This document shows positions 33,315 to 43,329 of a stretch of DNA of 64,000 bases, in pieces. This DNA is from Glebionis coronaria (lineage: Eukaryota; Streptophyta; Magnoliopsida; Asterales; Asteraceae). Location of the stretch: the NCBI GenBank assembly GCA_025667525.1, contig CM046878.1, positions 573,046,868-573,110,867 of the forward strand, given 5' to 3'. The position numbers were made by a program, and so were the translations under genes. The first letter of the stretch is position 1. Each line of letters opens with the position of its first letter. The notes under the pieces were generated by a model. That model had not been told where the DNA came from and ran no database searches. It saw nothing but the letters and a program-made list of their open reading frames with translations.

Positions 33315-33668
33315 TTATATGAAAGACAAGGTAATAGCGGAGGGTGGTAGTGGTGGCTTGTTGGAGATCTCATAATCAAAGTGAAGAGGAGGCTTGATTA
33401 AGAGACTCTTGATGTAGCTCAACTCCTCATAGATGTGTGCCATAGCAAGATGTTGATATTGACAACAATGACAATATGTTCCATGGTGCATGACATTATC
33501 ATGAGAAGGAGGAAGAACACTAAAGGGTGGTGGTGGAAGAAAAGAAGTTCCACAATCAACATTCTTGGTAGGAGAAATGTGATTAAGAGTGTTCTTGGGT
33601 GGGTTTGGATTGAAAGCAATTGGAGAAAATGGAGGAGATTCAAGGCTTTCATTGGGAGAATAAGACAT
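33315..33668 (-). CDS. Small sense ORF downstream of pol in element E
   Basis: A 117-codon frame starting MSYSPNESLESPPF, in the same strand as pol and between pol and the 3' LTR, where Sireviruses can carry an extra (env-like) gene. An in-frame upstream ATG at 33689 would add seven residues. The product is Pro-rich and has a Cys/His-rich patch HGTYCHCCQYQH followed by a short helical-looking stretch. No signal peptide or membrane span is seen, so nothing supports an envelope role. Product not recognised; it may be a chance frame. Confidence 0.45.
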   Translation of the reverse strand: MSYSPNESLESPPFSPIAFNPNPPKNTLNHISPTKNVDCGTSFLPPPPFSVLPPSHDNVMHHGTYCHCCQYQHLAMAHIYEELSYIKSLLIKPPLHFDYEISNKPPLPPSAITLSFI

Positions 33669-34349
33669 TTTGGATGTGAAGTAATGCAAAATTCTTAGGG
33701 TTTAAATAGGGAAGGCTTAGGGTATTTTTGGGGTGGTCAAAGGGTTTGAAACAAAGATTCTCAAAAAAGTTGGAGCAAATCTGGAGTTTCAGACAAAAAC
33801 CCGAAAAAGGAAGGCCACTGTAGGCGGTTCCTTATCTATTGTGGCGGTACCTTATCAATAAGGTACCGCGGTTCACATAAGGAACCGCCTGCAGAAGCAG
33901 GGTTTGGTGTTTGGAGGAAGATTTTTCAGCAAATCTTATTTTTCTAGTCTAACTTATCATGGGGATATGCTTAACAGCAAAGATAGACAAAGAAAACATA
34001 TGCAAACTTACCAAATAGAGATTTGACCAAAATACATGGATAAAAAAATCAATGTAGGAGGTGTGTAAGACAAGACCTTGAGTCATGACACAATGATCCT
34101 CCATGATTCAATCTTGTTCTTGCTATGCTTGAGAGAATCATACATATGAATTATGTAAGCTCTAGATTAATAGCGAGAATCTATGAAAAATCATTTTTAG
34201 ATTGAATTAACAATGTCAAACGAATTTCTCAACCATTTTCGAACGAGACTTTGAGAGTTTTGAAAAAGAGAGGAGAAGATTTTTCAAAAGGAGTTTAAAA
34301 GACTCAAGGACTCAAAGTGGTAATAGAAAACACAAAATAAGAAAAGAAT
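33669..34349 (-). other. Element E interval between pol and the small ORF
   Basis: Noncoding. It contains the nested palindrome cluster at 33822-33890: outer arms AGGCGGTTCCTTAT / ATAAGGAACCGCCT and inner arms GCGGTACCTTAT / ATAAGGTACCGC with a two-base loop. Confidence 0.75.
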
Positions 34350-37300
34350 TTAAGGAAGATGTTTCATTAATCCTAGACCTAGACGCAAGTAATTGAAAGG
34401 TTCCCTCTTAAGTGGCTTAGTGAAGATATCGGCTAAGTTGTCCTCGGAGGGCACCTTTTCAATAGTAATGTTCCCCTTTTGAACATTATCCCTAAGGAAA
34501 TGGTGTCTAATTTCTATGTGTTTGGTTCGCGAATGTTGCACGGGATTCTTGCTTAGGTATATAGCGACTTTATTATCGCACATGATGGGAACATCATCAA
34601 GAGAAATCCCGTAATCAACAGGCGCTTGCTTCATCCATAGAGCTTGTTGGCATGCTTTTCCGGCACTCACATACTCGGCTTCCGTGGTGGATATCGCAAG
34701 AGAGGTTTGTTTCTTGGAGAACCAAGAAGTTAAACAACAACCCATGAAGGTACAAACTCCACTAGTGCTTTTCCGGTCCACATAGTCTCCCGCATGATCC
34801 GAGTCTGCGTAGACAATGGTTTCTACGCCGGTCCCTTTAGGATACCATAATCCTAAATGTATAGTGTCTTTAATGTATCGGAAGATACGCTTAACCGCTT
34901 CAAGGTGAGAGGTTTTGGGAGCCTCTTGGAAGCGAGCACAAAGGCAAACACTAAACATGATATCCGGTCGACTTGCCGTTAGGTACAACAAACTACCAAT
35001 CATACCTCTATATTTGGTGTTGTCTACCGACTCACAATCATCATCTACGGCAAGTTTAGTATCCGAGGCCATAGGGGTCTTCATTGGTCTAGATTCTTCT
35101 AATCCAAATTTCTTTAGCATTTCTTTAGCGTACTTAGATTGACTAAAGAAAATACCATCGTCCATTTGTTTAATTTGGAGTCCTAGAAAGAAGTTAAGTT
35201 CTCCCATCATACTCATTTCAAACTCATCATGCATGATTTTGGCAAAGTCATCACACAATTCTTGACAAGTTGAGCCAAATATAATGTCATCAACATATAT
35301 TTGTACGATTATGAGGTGAGAACCTTTCTTCTTTGTAAAGAGTGTATTGTCTACCATTCCCATGGTATACTCATGTTTAACAAGAAACGCTTTAAGTCTA
35401 TCATACCAAGCTTTGGGTGCTTGTTTAAGTCCATAAAGTGCTTTCTTAAGCTTGAAAACATGGTCCGGTTTCTCAAAATCAATGTAGCCGGGAGGTTGAG
35501 CCACATATACCTCCTCATTGATCAAACCGTTAAGAAATGCACTCTTTACATCCATTTGTTGAAGCTTAATATCTAAGGCACAAGCGTAGGCTAAAAGGAT
35601 TCTAATAGATTCTAATCTAGCTACCGGTGCATATGTCTCGTCATAATCAATCCCTTCTTGTTGATTATAGCCTTGAGCTACAAGTCTAGCCTTGTTACGA
35701 GACACAACACCATTCTCATCTAGCTTATTCCTAAATACCCATTTGGTTCCTATAATGGTAGAACTACTAGGTGGAGGAACAAGTTCCCAAACATCATTGG
35801 CAACGAATTGATTCAATTCTTCTTGCATCGCAATGACCCAACTCTCATCCGTCAAAGCTTCTTTAACATTCTTTGGTTCAATCAAGGAGACAAAACAAAA
35901 GAAGTTGCTTTGGTTTTGGACTTGAGATCTTAGGGTCCTTTGATTTAAGTCACCAATGACATTATTGAGAGTATGATCCCTAGACTCCTTAATGTTTACT
36001 TTCTTTTCAACACTAAGGTCTTCAACTCCTATTTTTCTAACCTCTTTGGCTTTAGCTACTCCTAATTCATCCAAGTCATCATCAACCAATGGTGGTGTCT
36101 TGGGTGAAGGAGGGGTTTCATCAAAGGTTACGTTGAGTGATTCTTCAATAACCCCCGAGGTTCTATTTAGGACTATATAGGCTTTACTAGTTTGGGAATA
36201 ACCTAAAAGGATACCTTCGTAAGACTTTGGGTCAAACTTGGTAAGGTAGTCTTTGGTGTTGAGGATAAAGCACTTGCTTCCAAACACCCTAAAGTATTCT
36301 AATGAGGGTTTCTTACCTTTAAGAATCTCATAGGGGGTCTTTCTTAGGAAAGGTCGAATAAGAATTCGGTTGAGAATATAAGTCGATGTGTCCACGACAT
36401 TGCACCAAAACTTTTGAGGCAAAGATTGCTCGTTTAACATCGTCCTACTCATCTCTTGGAGAGTCCTATTCTTCCTTTCAACTACCCCATTTGATTGTGG
36501 AGTGCGAGGAGCCGAGAAGTTATGGGTAATACCATGAGCTTCACAAAAGGCACCAAATTGCACTTCATTATCAAATTCCCTACCATGATCCGTCCTAATA
36601 GAAACAATTGAACATCCTAGTTGATTTTGAATTCTTCGACTAAAGATTTCGAAGTGATCGAAAGCTTCATTCTTAGATGCCAAAAATCTAGTCCAAGTGA
36701 ATCTAGAATAGTCATTAACTATAACTAGGGTATAAAGGTTACCTCCATAACTCCGTATGGCGGAAGGTCCAAAGAGATCCATATGTAGGAGCTCTAAGCA
36801 CCGAGAGGTCGAAACCAAATTCTTGGCTTTGTGACTTGAGTGAACTTGCTTTCCAACTTTGCAAGCATCACAAAAGTGACTATCAAACTTAATCTTGGGG
36901 AGGTGTCTTACCAACTCCTTAGAGACTAAAGATTGAATTAAACGCATATTAGCGTGACCTAATATCCTATGCCAAAGAGTAGAACTATCATCTATAGTCG
37001 CAAGACATATGTTGTCTTTTGACTTCTTATTAACCTTCATGACATAAAGTCCATGCTTTCTAACACCTTTTCCAATGACTTTTCCATCTTTTACGATTTC
37101 ACTGTCATGTTCCGAAAAGATGACCTTACACTTATTATCACAAATTTGACCTATACTTAAAAGGTTAAAACCTAAGTTATCTACGTGCTCAACATTTTCA
37201 ATGGTCATGGAGTCAAGAGAAACCGTACCTTTGCCAATGATATTACCACGTAGACCACTAGCGAATGTGACGTTACCTCCATCATATGCTTTGTAATGCG

Positions 37301-37382
37301 AGAACAAACTTCGATTACCCGTCATGTGTTTAGAACATCCACTATCCTTAATCCACTCATCGGGCTCCAAATCAATTCCCAA
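34350..37382 (-). CDS. pol: Element E pol: protease, integrase, RT, RNase H; open
   Basis: A 1010-codon open frame; the start given is a TTG and the true initiation point is unknown. Protease WIKDSGCSKHMTG (DSG at about 13-15), integrase HHCC finger (LWHRILGHANM to CDACKVGK, about 137-175) and catalytic D202 (MDLFG), D265 (RTDHGREF), E302 (VVERKNR). RT has D611 (QQMDVKSAFLNG) and YVDD at 696-699. RNase H has YADSDHAGD and STTEAEYVSAG, ending near HSRTKHIEIRHHFL. Copia order and the DSGCSKHMTG form fit SIRE-type elements. No internal stop, so this polyprotein could be functional. Confidence 0.92.
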   Translation of the reverse strand: MGIDLEPDEWIKDSGCSKHMTGNRSLFSHYKAYDGGNVTFASGLRGNIIGKGTVSLDSMTIENVEHVDNLGFNLLSIGQICDNKCKVIFSEHDSEIVKDGKVIGKGVRKHGLYVMKVNKKSKDNICLATIDDSSTLWHRILGHANMRLIQSLVSKELVRHLPKIKFDSHFCDACKVGKQVHSSHKAKNLVSTSRCLELLHMDLFGPSAIRSYGGNLYTLVIVNDYSRFTWTRFLASKNEAFDHFEIFSRRIQNQLGCSIVSIRTDHGREFDNEVQFGAFCEAHGITHNFSAPRTPQSNGVVERKNRTLQEMSRTMLNEQSLPQKFWCNVVDTSTYILNRILIRPFLRKTPYEILKGKKPSLEYFRVFGSKCFILNTKDYLTKFDPKSYEGILLGYSQTSKAYIVLNRTSGVIEESLNVTFDETPPSPKTPPLVDDDLDELGVAKAKEVRKIGVEDLSVEKKVNIKESRDHTLNNVIGDLNQRTLRSQVQNQSNFFCFVSLIEPKNVKEALTDESWVIAMQEELNQFVANDVWELVPPPSSSTIIGTKWVFRNKLDENGVVSRNKARLVAQGYNQQEGIDYDETYAPVARLESIRILLAYACALDIKLQQMDVKSAFLNGLINEEVYVAQPPGYIDFEKPDHVFKLKKALYGLKQAPKAWYDRLKAFLVKHEYTMGMVDNTLFTKKKGSHLIIVQIYVDDIIFGSTCQELCDDFAKIMHDEFEMSMMGELNFFLGLQIKQMDDGIFFSQSKYAKEMLKKFGLEESRPMKTPMASDTKLAVDDDCESVDNTKYRGMIGSLLYLTASRPDIMFSVCLCARFQEAPKTSHLEAVKRIFRYIKDTIHLGLWYPKGTGVETIVYADSDHAGDYVDRKSTSGVCTFMGCCLTSWFSKKQTSLAISTTEAEYVSAGKACQQALWMKQAPVDYGISLDDVPIMCDNKVAIYLSKNPVQHSRTKHIEIRHHFLRDNVQKGNITIEKVPSEDNLADIFTKPLKREPFNYLRLGLGLMKHLP

Positions 37383-37423
37383 GCATATCTAGGTAACAAC
37401 ACACAAGATCAAACATTTGGTCC
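37383..37423 (-). other. Gap between gag and pol frames of element E
   Basis: 41 bases. Gag stops at TAG (37424-37426) and the pol frame opens only after its own TAG near 37391, so the two open frames do not overlap. Simple frameshifting would not join them as they stand; the gag TAG sits in a TATTAGGGA context where a tryptophan codon may have mutated. Confidence 0.55.
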
Positions 37424-39449
37424 CTAATATCTCATGGGTCCAAAATTGTTAGTTCCAAACATCCCTTGCATTTGGTTGGGATGCATGAATGAGGAGGAGA
37501 TTCCCCATGGAGAACAAAATAGAGGAGGGTAGTAATTCATGTAACTATTTTGTTGTTCATTACTTCTCCTAGGTGTGTTTGATCTAGGTTTAGAGTTATT
37601 ATTATTCCTTCTAGGTGTTGGAGTTTTACTTCTAGGTCGTGAGTTGTTTTGATTATCTCTTGTAGGCGTTGTCGTTCTACTTCTAGGATTAGACTCATTC
37701 CGTACTCTAGGTGGAGTAGAGGATAGTCTAGATAAACTTCTATTTCCCATGAGAGGTTTACTTAACGGCTTATAGAACTTACCAATAGCATTGTCGTCAA
37801 GTATGGGTAATTGTACCTTATTAACAGTAAGATGCTTTGGTTTTTCATTTAACTTAGATTTTTCAGAAAGTTCAGAATTTTCACAAAACTCAACTTCTGG
37901 CCGCGGTACCTTATCTATGGCCGCAGTTCCATAGTGATAAGGAACCGCGCCATACAATGTGGAACCGCGTCCAGAGGGTGTGTTCTGTGAAAACCTGACT
38001 TGTTTCAGTTCACTAGTTGAGGCTTCATTTGAGTTAAAACCTAGACCAAGTCTTTCCTTAGAATGAACTTGTTTGTTTAACATATCATCAAGAGCACTAG
38101 TACCTTTCATGAACTTTTCCAATTTAATGAAGGTGCTCTTGAGATCTTCATTCTCTAATCTAAGTTTCTCACAACTTAAGCAACCTAAATCAACCTCTTT
38201 GTTTTTCTCAAGTTTAGCCAATTTCTCCCTAAGTTCATTGATCTCATTTTCAAGCTTAGTTTTGGTTGATTTTAAGGTTTTATTCTTTTCTATGAATTTA
38301 AGACTAAGTTTGTGTAAGCTATCATATTTGCCTTCAAATTCAATAGCATCTAAAGTGGAACTATCATTGCTATAATATTCGATTTCGGAATGTACCTCTT
38401 TAGAAGTGTGAGCCATAAGACATTTCTCCTCTTTGGGGTTGTCATCATCATCTTCACCGCTATCGCTCCAAGCGCCACTTACGAATGCCGTGTGGTTCTT
38501 ATCAAGAGCGGGCTTTGGACAATCACCAATGAAGTGATTTGGATCACCACATCTAAAGCAATTCCTATCACCTTTTTCGTTCTTGACAAACCGATTCTTT
38601 GACAATGGTTTCTTGTCATAGTTGGGTTGCCTAACGTGTTGACCTCGTCTCTTGAAGAACTTCTTGAAATCTCTTACCGCCAATGCATACTCCTCGTCAT
38701 CGCTTTCCGAGGAACTATCATGGTCACTTTGTGCCTTCTTGGCTTTAAGTGCAAGAGATTTCCTTTCACTCTTGGTTTTCACTAATTCCGAGTCCTTCAA
38801 AATTATCATCTCATGAACCTTCAAGTTTCCTATGAGTTCATCGAGTGATAAAGTTGAGAGATCTTTCGACTCTTCAATCGCCGTAACTTTTGCTCTCCGC
38901 TTTGGATGTAAGGCCCTTATAAACTTCCTAACATTGTTCTTGCTAGAAAAATCTTCATCAAGTGCTTTTAGACTAGTAATAATGGTGTTAAACCTAGCAA
39001 ATGCACTATCAATGGTTTCATCTTCTAAGATGATAAATTGTTCATATTGTTGTACAAGAAGATCGATTTTACTTTCTTTGACTTGGCTATTACCTTGGTG
39101 GGTTACTAAAAGAGTGTTCCAAATATCTTTAGCGGTTTCACACATAAAAATTCTTTCATACTCCTTCTTAGGCAAAGCATTATAAATCACCATTTTAGCC
39201 TCATTATTTTTTGAAAGTTTCTTTTTAGTATCATCATTAGCTTTGTCAAAAGTGACCAATTCTTTTGTTTTAGAAACTTCATTAAATTGAAAGGGTAAAA
39301 AAATCACCATTGGTAATAACATGCCAAAGATCTAAATCTTTTGATTTTACATAAGTTTCAAATCTATTTTTCCAATAAATAAAACTATCGGTTTCAAAAA
39401 GTGGTGGTCTTTGCATAGATTGCCCTTCTAGGTACTTGTTGGAATCCAT
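37424..39449 (-). pseudogene. gag: Element E gag, frameshifted near the start
   Basis: ATG at 39449 starts MDSNKYLEGQ, continuing through the copia gag N-terminus to a run of seven A on the plus strand near 39297-39303. With one base fewer the frame would join the 632-codon remainder; as written it stops. The remainder has the gag core, a zinc knuckle CFRCGDPNHFIGDCP (C255-C268 of the open part), an acidic patch, a Leu/Lys coiled coil at about 330-410, and a basic Arg/Thr/Pro/Asn-rich tail. A GGTACC/TTATC cluster is embedded in the coding sequence at 37901-37970. Confidence 0.85.
37901..37970. repeat. GGTACC/TTATC cluster inside E gag
   Basis: Units GCGGTACCTTATC (37903-37915), GCAGTTCC (37923-37930), GATAAGGAACCGCG (37935-37948) and GTGGAACCGCG (37959-37969) lie in the open gag frame, where they encode a segment around GRGSTLYGAVPYHYG. 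Same design as the LTR and 3' clusters. Confidence 0.85.
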
Positions 39450-39502
39450 AGATCGATTCAAGTTTTAAAATACAATATACTTTAAAAATTCTTGAGCAAC
39501 CC

Positions 39503-39514
39503 GCTCTGATACCA
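39503..39514 (-). other. Element E primer-binding site (initiator tRNA-Met)
   Basis: TGGTATCAGAGC on the minus strand, two bases after the LTR end. Confidence 0.93.
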
Positions 39515-39516
39515 AT

Positions 39517-40787
39517 TGTAGAAACTAGAAGGGGGTGTTGAATAGTTTCTTATATTTACTTGTTAAAATATGGTTTCCAAAAATCCTTTTTCAAAAACTT
39601 AGGCTTGAGGAAATATGTGAAATCTTCTTATGCACAATATGAACAAAGATAGTGTAGCTAAACTAATACTAACAAAAATATATCCACAAAGAATAAAGAA
39701 TGATAGTGTAACTAATCTAGTACTAACACATATATATGTATAAAGAATAAAGAATGTAAAGAGTTAAGGGTAAAGAAAGATCAAACTGAACACCAAGGAT
39801 TTATAGTGGTTCGGCAACGAAGCTCACTCCTCGTTCCTACTCCAATCCTCGAGTACTCCTTACTCGAGAGTTCACTACACAACAAGCTCCTTATGGTGGA
39901 GAAAACCGTACACGTCGCTTAACCAATTTTCGACTCTAAGCTAAAAGTCGAGCCCTAATCGTAGCTAGGACCAATCTACACAACTATACTTAGTACATAC
40001 ACAACTTCCAAATAGACACAACTACTTGGATCTTCACAACTATGACACAACTACAAGTGTATAAAATTAGATCTTCAAAGGATCTTTGGTGGTGGACTCA
40101 ACACTTCACTAGGATAGTGTTCTTCTCTTTGCACTTGGAGAGGAAGGGATGGAAGAACAAGATTCACTTCTTAAACAAGTAATAATCAAACAAATGATCA
40201 AAGATTTGAGTGATTAAAGAAGGGGTTTGAATCTGGAAATAAATGTGCAAAAGAGGTGAGGTGAAAAGTTGAGAATGGTCCACTATTTAAAGGACAAAGG
40301 AGCCAACGGCTATATCTGCCCGCGGTACCTTATCACAGCCCGCAGTACCTTATCGATAAGGTACCGCCTAGGCGCTAAGGTACCGCCGGACTAGACTCCG
40401 CTCCTTTTTGTCCTTTAGTGGTGGAGGTCTTATCTGGGTATAAAAAATATCCTGAAAGGATATTCTTAACAGAATAAGAATATGCTATTTTCAAATTTCA
40501 AATAATTAATTTAATAAAACATTTTCTTAAAAATAAAGTTTAATAAAAACTTGTCACATTTAATAAAAAGTGAGTTTTAAGAAAAGATTAAATCACTTGA
40601 TCACTTGATTAAGGTTAGTACTTGTTTATCCATACCTTAAGTGAAAATGGGTAAAATGAAAAATACTTGAACTCAAGAATTCGTTTTTCGTTGTTTTCGT
40701 AAATGCTTGTTTTTACATATTGTCGTAATCAAAACTAAGCGAGACCGAAAAATGCAAGTAACGTTTTTAGTCATTATTGCATTAACA
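39517..40787 (-). repeat. Element E, 5' LTR
   Basis: 1271 bp. The palindrome cluster is at 40322-40386 with a perfect 20-bp palindrome at 40345-40364, and the TATA-like CCTTTAAATAGTG at 40281-40293 (minus-strand sense) would drive element transcription. Confidence 0.95.
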
Positions 40788-41130
40788 GAACCAACTAATG
40801 ATGACCACAACGAATTTTCTATAAGAAAAAGCAGGAACCGACAATGAAGGATGTGGAATGAGCGTTTGGTGTTTTGAAAAATAAATAAGCCATAATAGCC
40901 GATCCACTCGAGCGATGAAAAAGAACGAATCCAGAATATGATGTACACATGCATCACATTACATAATGTGGTTTGAAAATACAAAGGATATGCAATATCT
41001 CCGACATGGTTCCCGGAGGACATCGTCTAAAACGATGAACAAGTGCGAGAAGTTATGAGGTACATCCGATCGACACAAACACATCAAAACCTTTGAGTCG
41101 ATTTAGTCGAACACTTGTATGCTAATGTTA
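40788..41130 (+). pseudogene. PIF/Harbinger transposase relic, right half
   Basis: Resumes the frame broken at 31603. Pieces DHNEFS, ERLVF and IQNMMYTCITLHNVV match the end of the DDE domain, including the catalytic-Glu region and the conserved MYTC..LHN motif, then VDLVEHLYAN near the C-terminus. Several stops and frameshifts. Element E's GAACC duplication is at 40788-40792. Confidence 0.82.
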
Positions 41131-41183
41131 ATCCTTAGTTTTAATATCCAGGGTGTATGTAATGTTTTTAATTATTGAATAAA

Positions 41184-42272
41184 GAGTAAAGTGCAAAAAT
41201 CATCCCTATGGTTTGCCAAAAGTTTGAATTACATCCCTCGTTAATAGTTCGCGCAACAAATATAATTGTGGTTGTAAAATAGTACACTATACATCCATGA
41301 GGACGGATGATGCAAATACTTTTCCGTTAAGGGTTAAAAGTGTTTGTTATCTTAAGGGTGTTTTAGTCCTTTTATAACATAGGGATGATTTTTGCACCTA
41401 ACTTTTCAAAAAATAAAAAAAAAATTAAAATGTTTTTTTGAAAAAAAATTCAAAATTTTTTTTCCAAAAAAGTTATGAAAAAATGTTTTTTCAAAAAAAT
41501 TCGAAAATATATTTTTTTCAAAAAATTAAAAAATGTAAAGAATTTTCGGTTTAAAATTTATTTTAATTTTGAAAACAGTTTTTTTAAAAAGAAATTTTAA
41601 AAATTATTTTTTTTTCAAAAATTATCGACAATGGTTTTTTCGTAAAAAAATTTTAGAAAACTTTTCGAAAATGTTTTTTTTTTTAAATTTTTTTATTTCC
41701 TTATAAAAAACTGTTTTCAAAATTAAAAGTAAATTTTAAAACAAAAATTCTTTATATTTTTTGGAAATTTTTTTTTTGTATTTTTTATGAAAAAATATGT
41801 TTTCGAAAACTTTTTGAAAAAATATGTTTTCGAAAACTTTTTGAAAAAAACATTATTCAATTTTTTTTTTAAAAAAGCTTTATTCGAAAAAAATTCAAAA
41901 TTTTTCGAAATTATTTTTTTTAAAATTTTGAAGATTTTATGAAAAAAATAATTTTCGAAACTTTTTTTATTTTCGAAAATTTTTGAAAAAAAAGAATTAG
42001 TTTTCGGATTTCTTTTCAAAAAAAACTTTTTGCAATTTTTTTTTTGAAAAGTTAAGTGAAAAATCATTTCTAGGTTGTAAAAGGACTAAAACACCCCTAA
42101 AATAACAAACATTTTTTTTTAACTTTTAACGAGAAAATGTTTGCACCATTCGTCATCAGACATGTACGGTGTACCATTTTACAACAACAATGATGTATGT
42201 TGTGCGAAATATTAACGAGGGATGTAATTCAAACTTTTGACAAACCACATGGATGATTTTTGCACTTTATTC
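41184..42272. mobile_element. Foldback MULE-type MITE, about 1.09 kb
   Basis: Long terminal inverted repeats (about 41184-41400 and 42056-42272), starting GAGTAAAGTGCAAAAATCAT and ending in its imperfect reverse complement. Flanks TTGAATAAA (41175-41183) and TTAAATAAA (42273-42281) form a 9-bp duplication with one mismatch, typical of Mutator-like elements. The middle 650 bp is almost only A and T runs with TTCGAAAA words and is itself roughly palindromic. No transposase; Lys/Phe-rich frames inside are low-complexity artefacts. Confidence 0.85.
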
Positions 42273-42281
42273 TTAAATAAA

Positions 42282-42586
42282 TGTTTTAATATTCGAATAC
42301 TATTTTTATTAATTTCGTGCGTTTATCTATATGTATTTTATTCGTGTTTTTAATTTACGAATTAGAGTGATTAAGAAAAAACATATGAGCCACCACTACG
42401 ATTGAAAAATAAATAGCGTAAATAGAGAAAAAGAAAACTAGTGTGATACTTAGGTGAAAATGAGTTTACAATTACCATTCCTTTTAGCCTAAACATATTT
42501 TCTCTTTTAAAGTGTGTTTAGTTAATGAGAAATATTCTACCTTTTAAAGAATTTTTTTGTAAAATAAAAAAACAAAAAACATGTTT
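42282..42586. other. AT-rich interval
   Basis: Between the foldback element and copia element F. Nothing recognised. Confidence 0.4.
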
Positions 42587-42591
42587 AGTTA

Positions 42592-42746
42592 TATTATAAA
42601 TAATATGTGGATGTTTAGAATAAGGCACATGGCCCAAGTAGTAATTAGGGTTTACCCTAGTATTTGTCTTATAAATACTCCTTGTATTTACATTCTGGAA
42701 TATATCATTTGAAGAATACATTTATTCTTTATCTTTATTCACAACA
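42592..42746 (+). repeat. Element F, 5' LTR
   Basis: Starts TATTATAAATAATATG (TG lost to TA) and ends TTCACAACA; contains a TATAAATA box near 42670. Pairs with 47641-47796. Confidence 0.88.
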
Positions 42747-43329
42747 CGTTATCAGCACGCTCTTAAGCTTTTAAGGTGATTGATTGAGTGATGCGATGTT
42801 ATTCTTTTTCTGGTTCGTGAAGAAAAGTGAAGGTCACGGTTTTCATAAACAAAGATATCAAACTGACAGAAAAATTGAAGTTAAGAAGTTATAGTGAAGT
42901 TTGAAGATTAAAGATAGTCAAAGAGTAAAAAACAACTATTAAATTATCAAATATATATGAATAAGATATAGGGTAAAAGGTATAAAATACCAACTTACTT
43001 ATTGATTTGTGCCGACTTTAAACATTTACTAATTAATCTCGTAACTTTACCATTATACTTTCAAATTTGTTCCGACTACACCAATATAAACGTGAAATGA
43101 CTATATTATCCTTATCTTCTTCACTATAATTACATATGTTGCCACCACTTCTCCATTTTAGTTTCTCTCTTTTTATCATAACATTCCAATTTAGTTTCTA
43201 AAAGGATACTCAAACTACACATATTACCATTGTTAATGACCATTGTCCTGAGTGCCTTTCGTCCTTGAACACGGGATAACATAAAAACTTTATAATGGTT
43301 CTTTCATATTTTTACCTTCTTTTTGACAT

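Larger units (their letters stand above)
31604..40787 (-). mobile_element. Element E: complete SIRE-like Ty1/copia retrotransposon
   Basis: 9184-bp minus-strand element with LTRs of 1270 and 1271 bp (14 substitutions and one indel by eye, about 1.1%), a PBS for initiator tRNA-Met at 39503-39514, gag, pol in copia order (protease, integrase, RT, RNase H), a 1.5-kb 3' zone with a small sense ORF, and the tract AAAAAGGGGGAGAT ending at 32874. A perfect 5-bp duplication GAACC flanks it, within a PIF/Harbinger transposase relic. Pol is open; gag has a one-base homopolymer frameshift near its start. Confidence 0.95.

Noticed and set aside
33315..33668. Envelope-like gene in element E
   Set aside because: No signal peptide, membrane span or glycosylation-rich domain is visible; kept only as a small unidentified ORF.
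41723..42067. 114-codon Lys/Phe-rich frame in the foldback element
   Set aside because: Pure homopolymer artefact of A/T runs.
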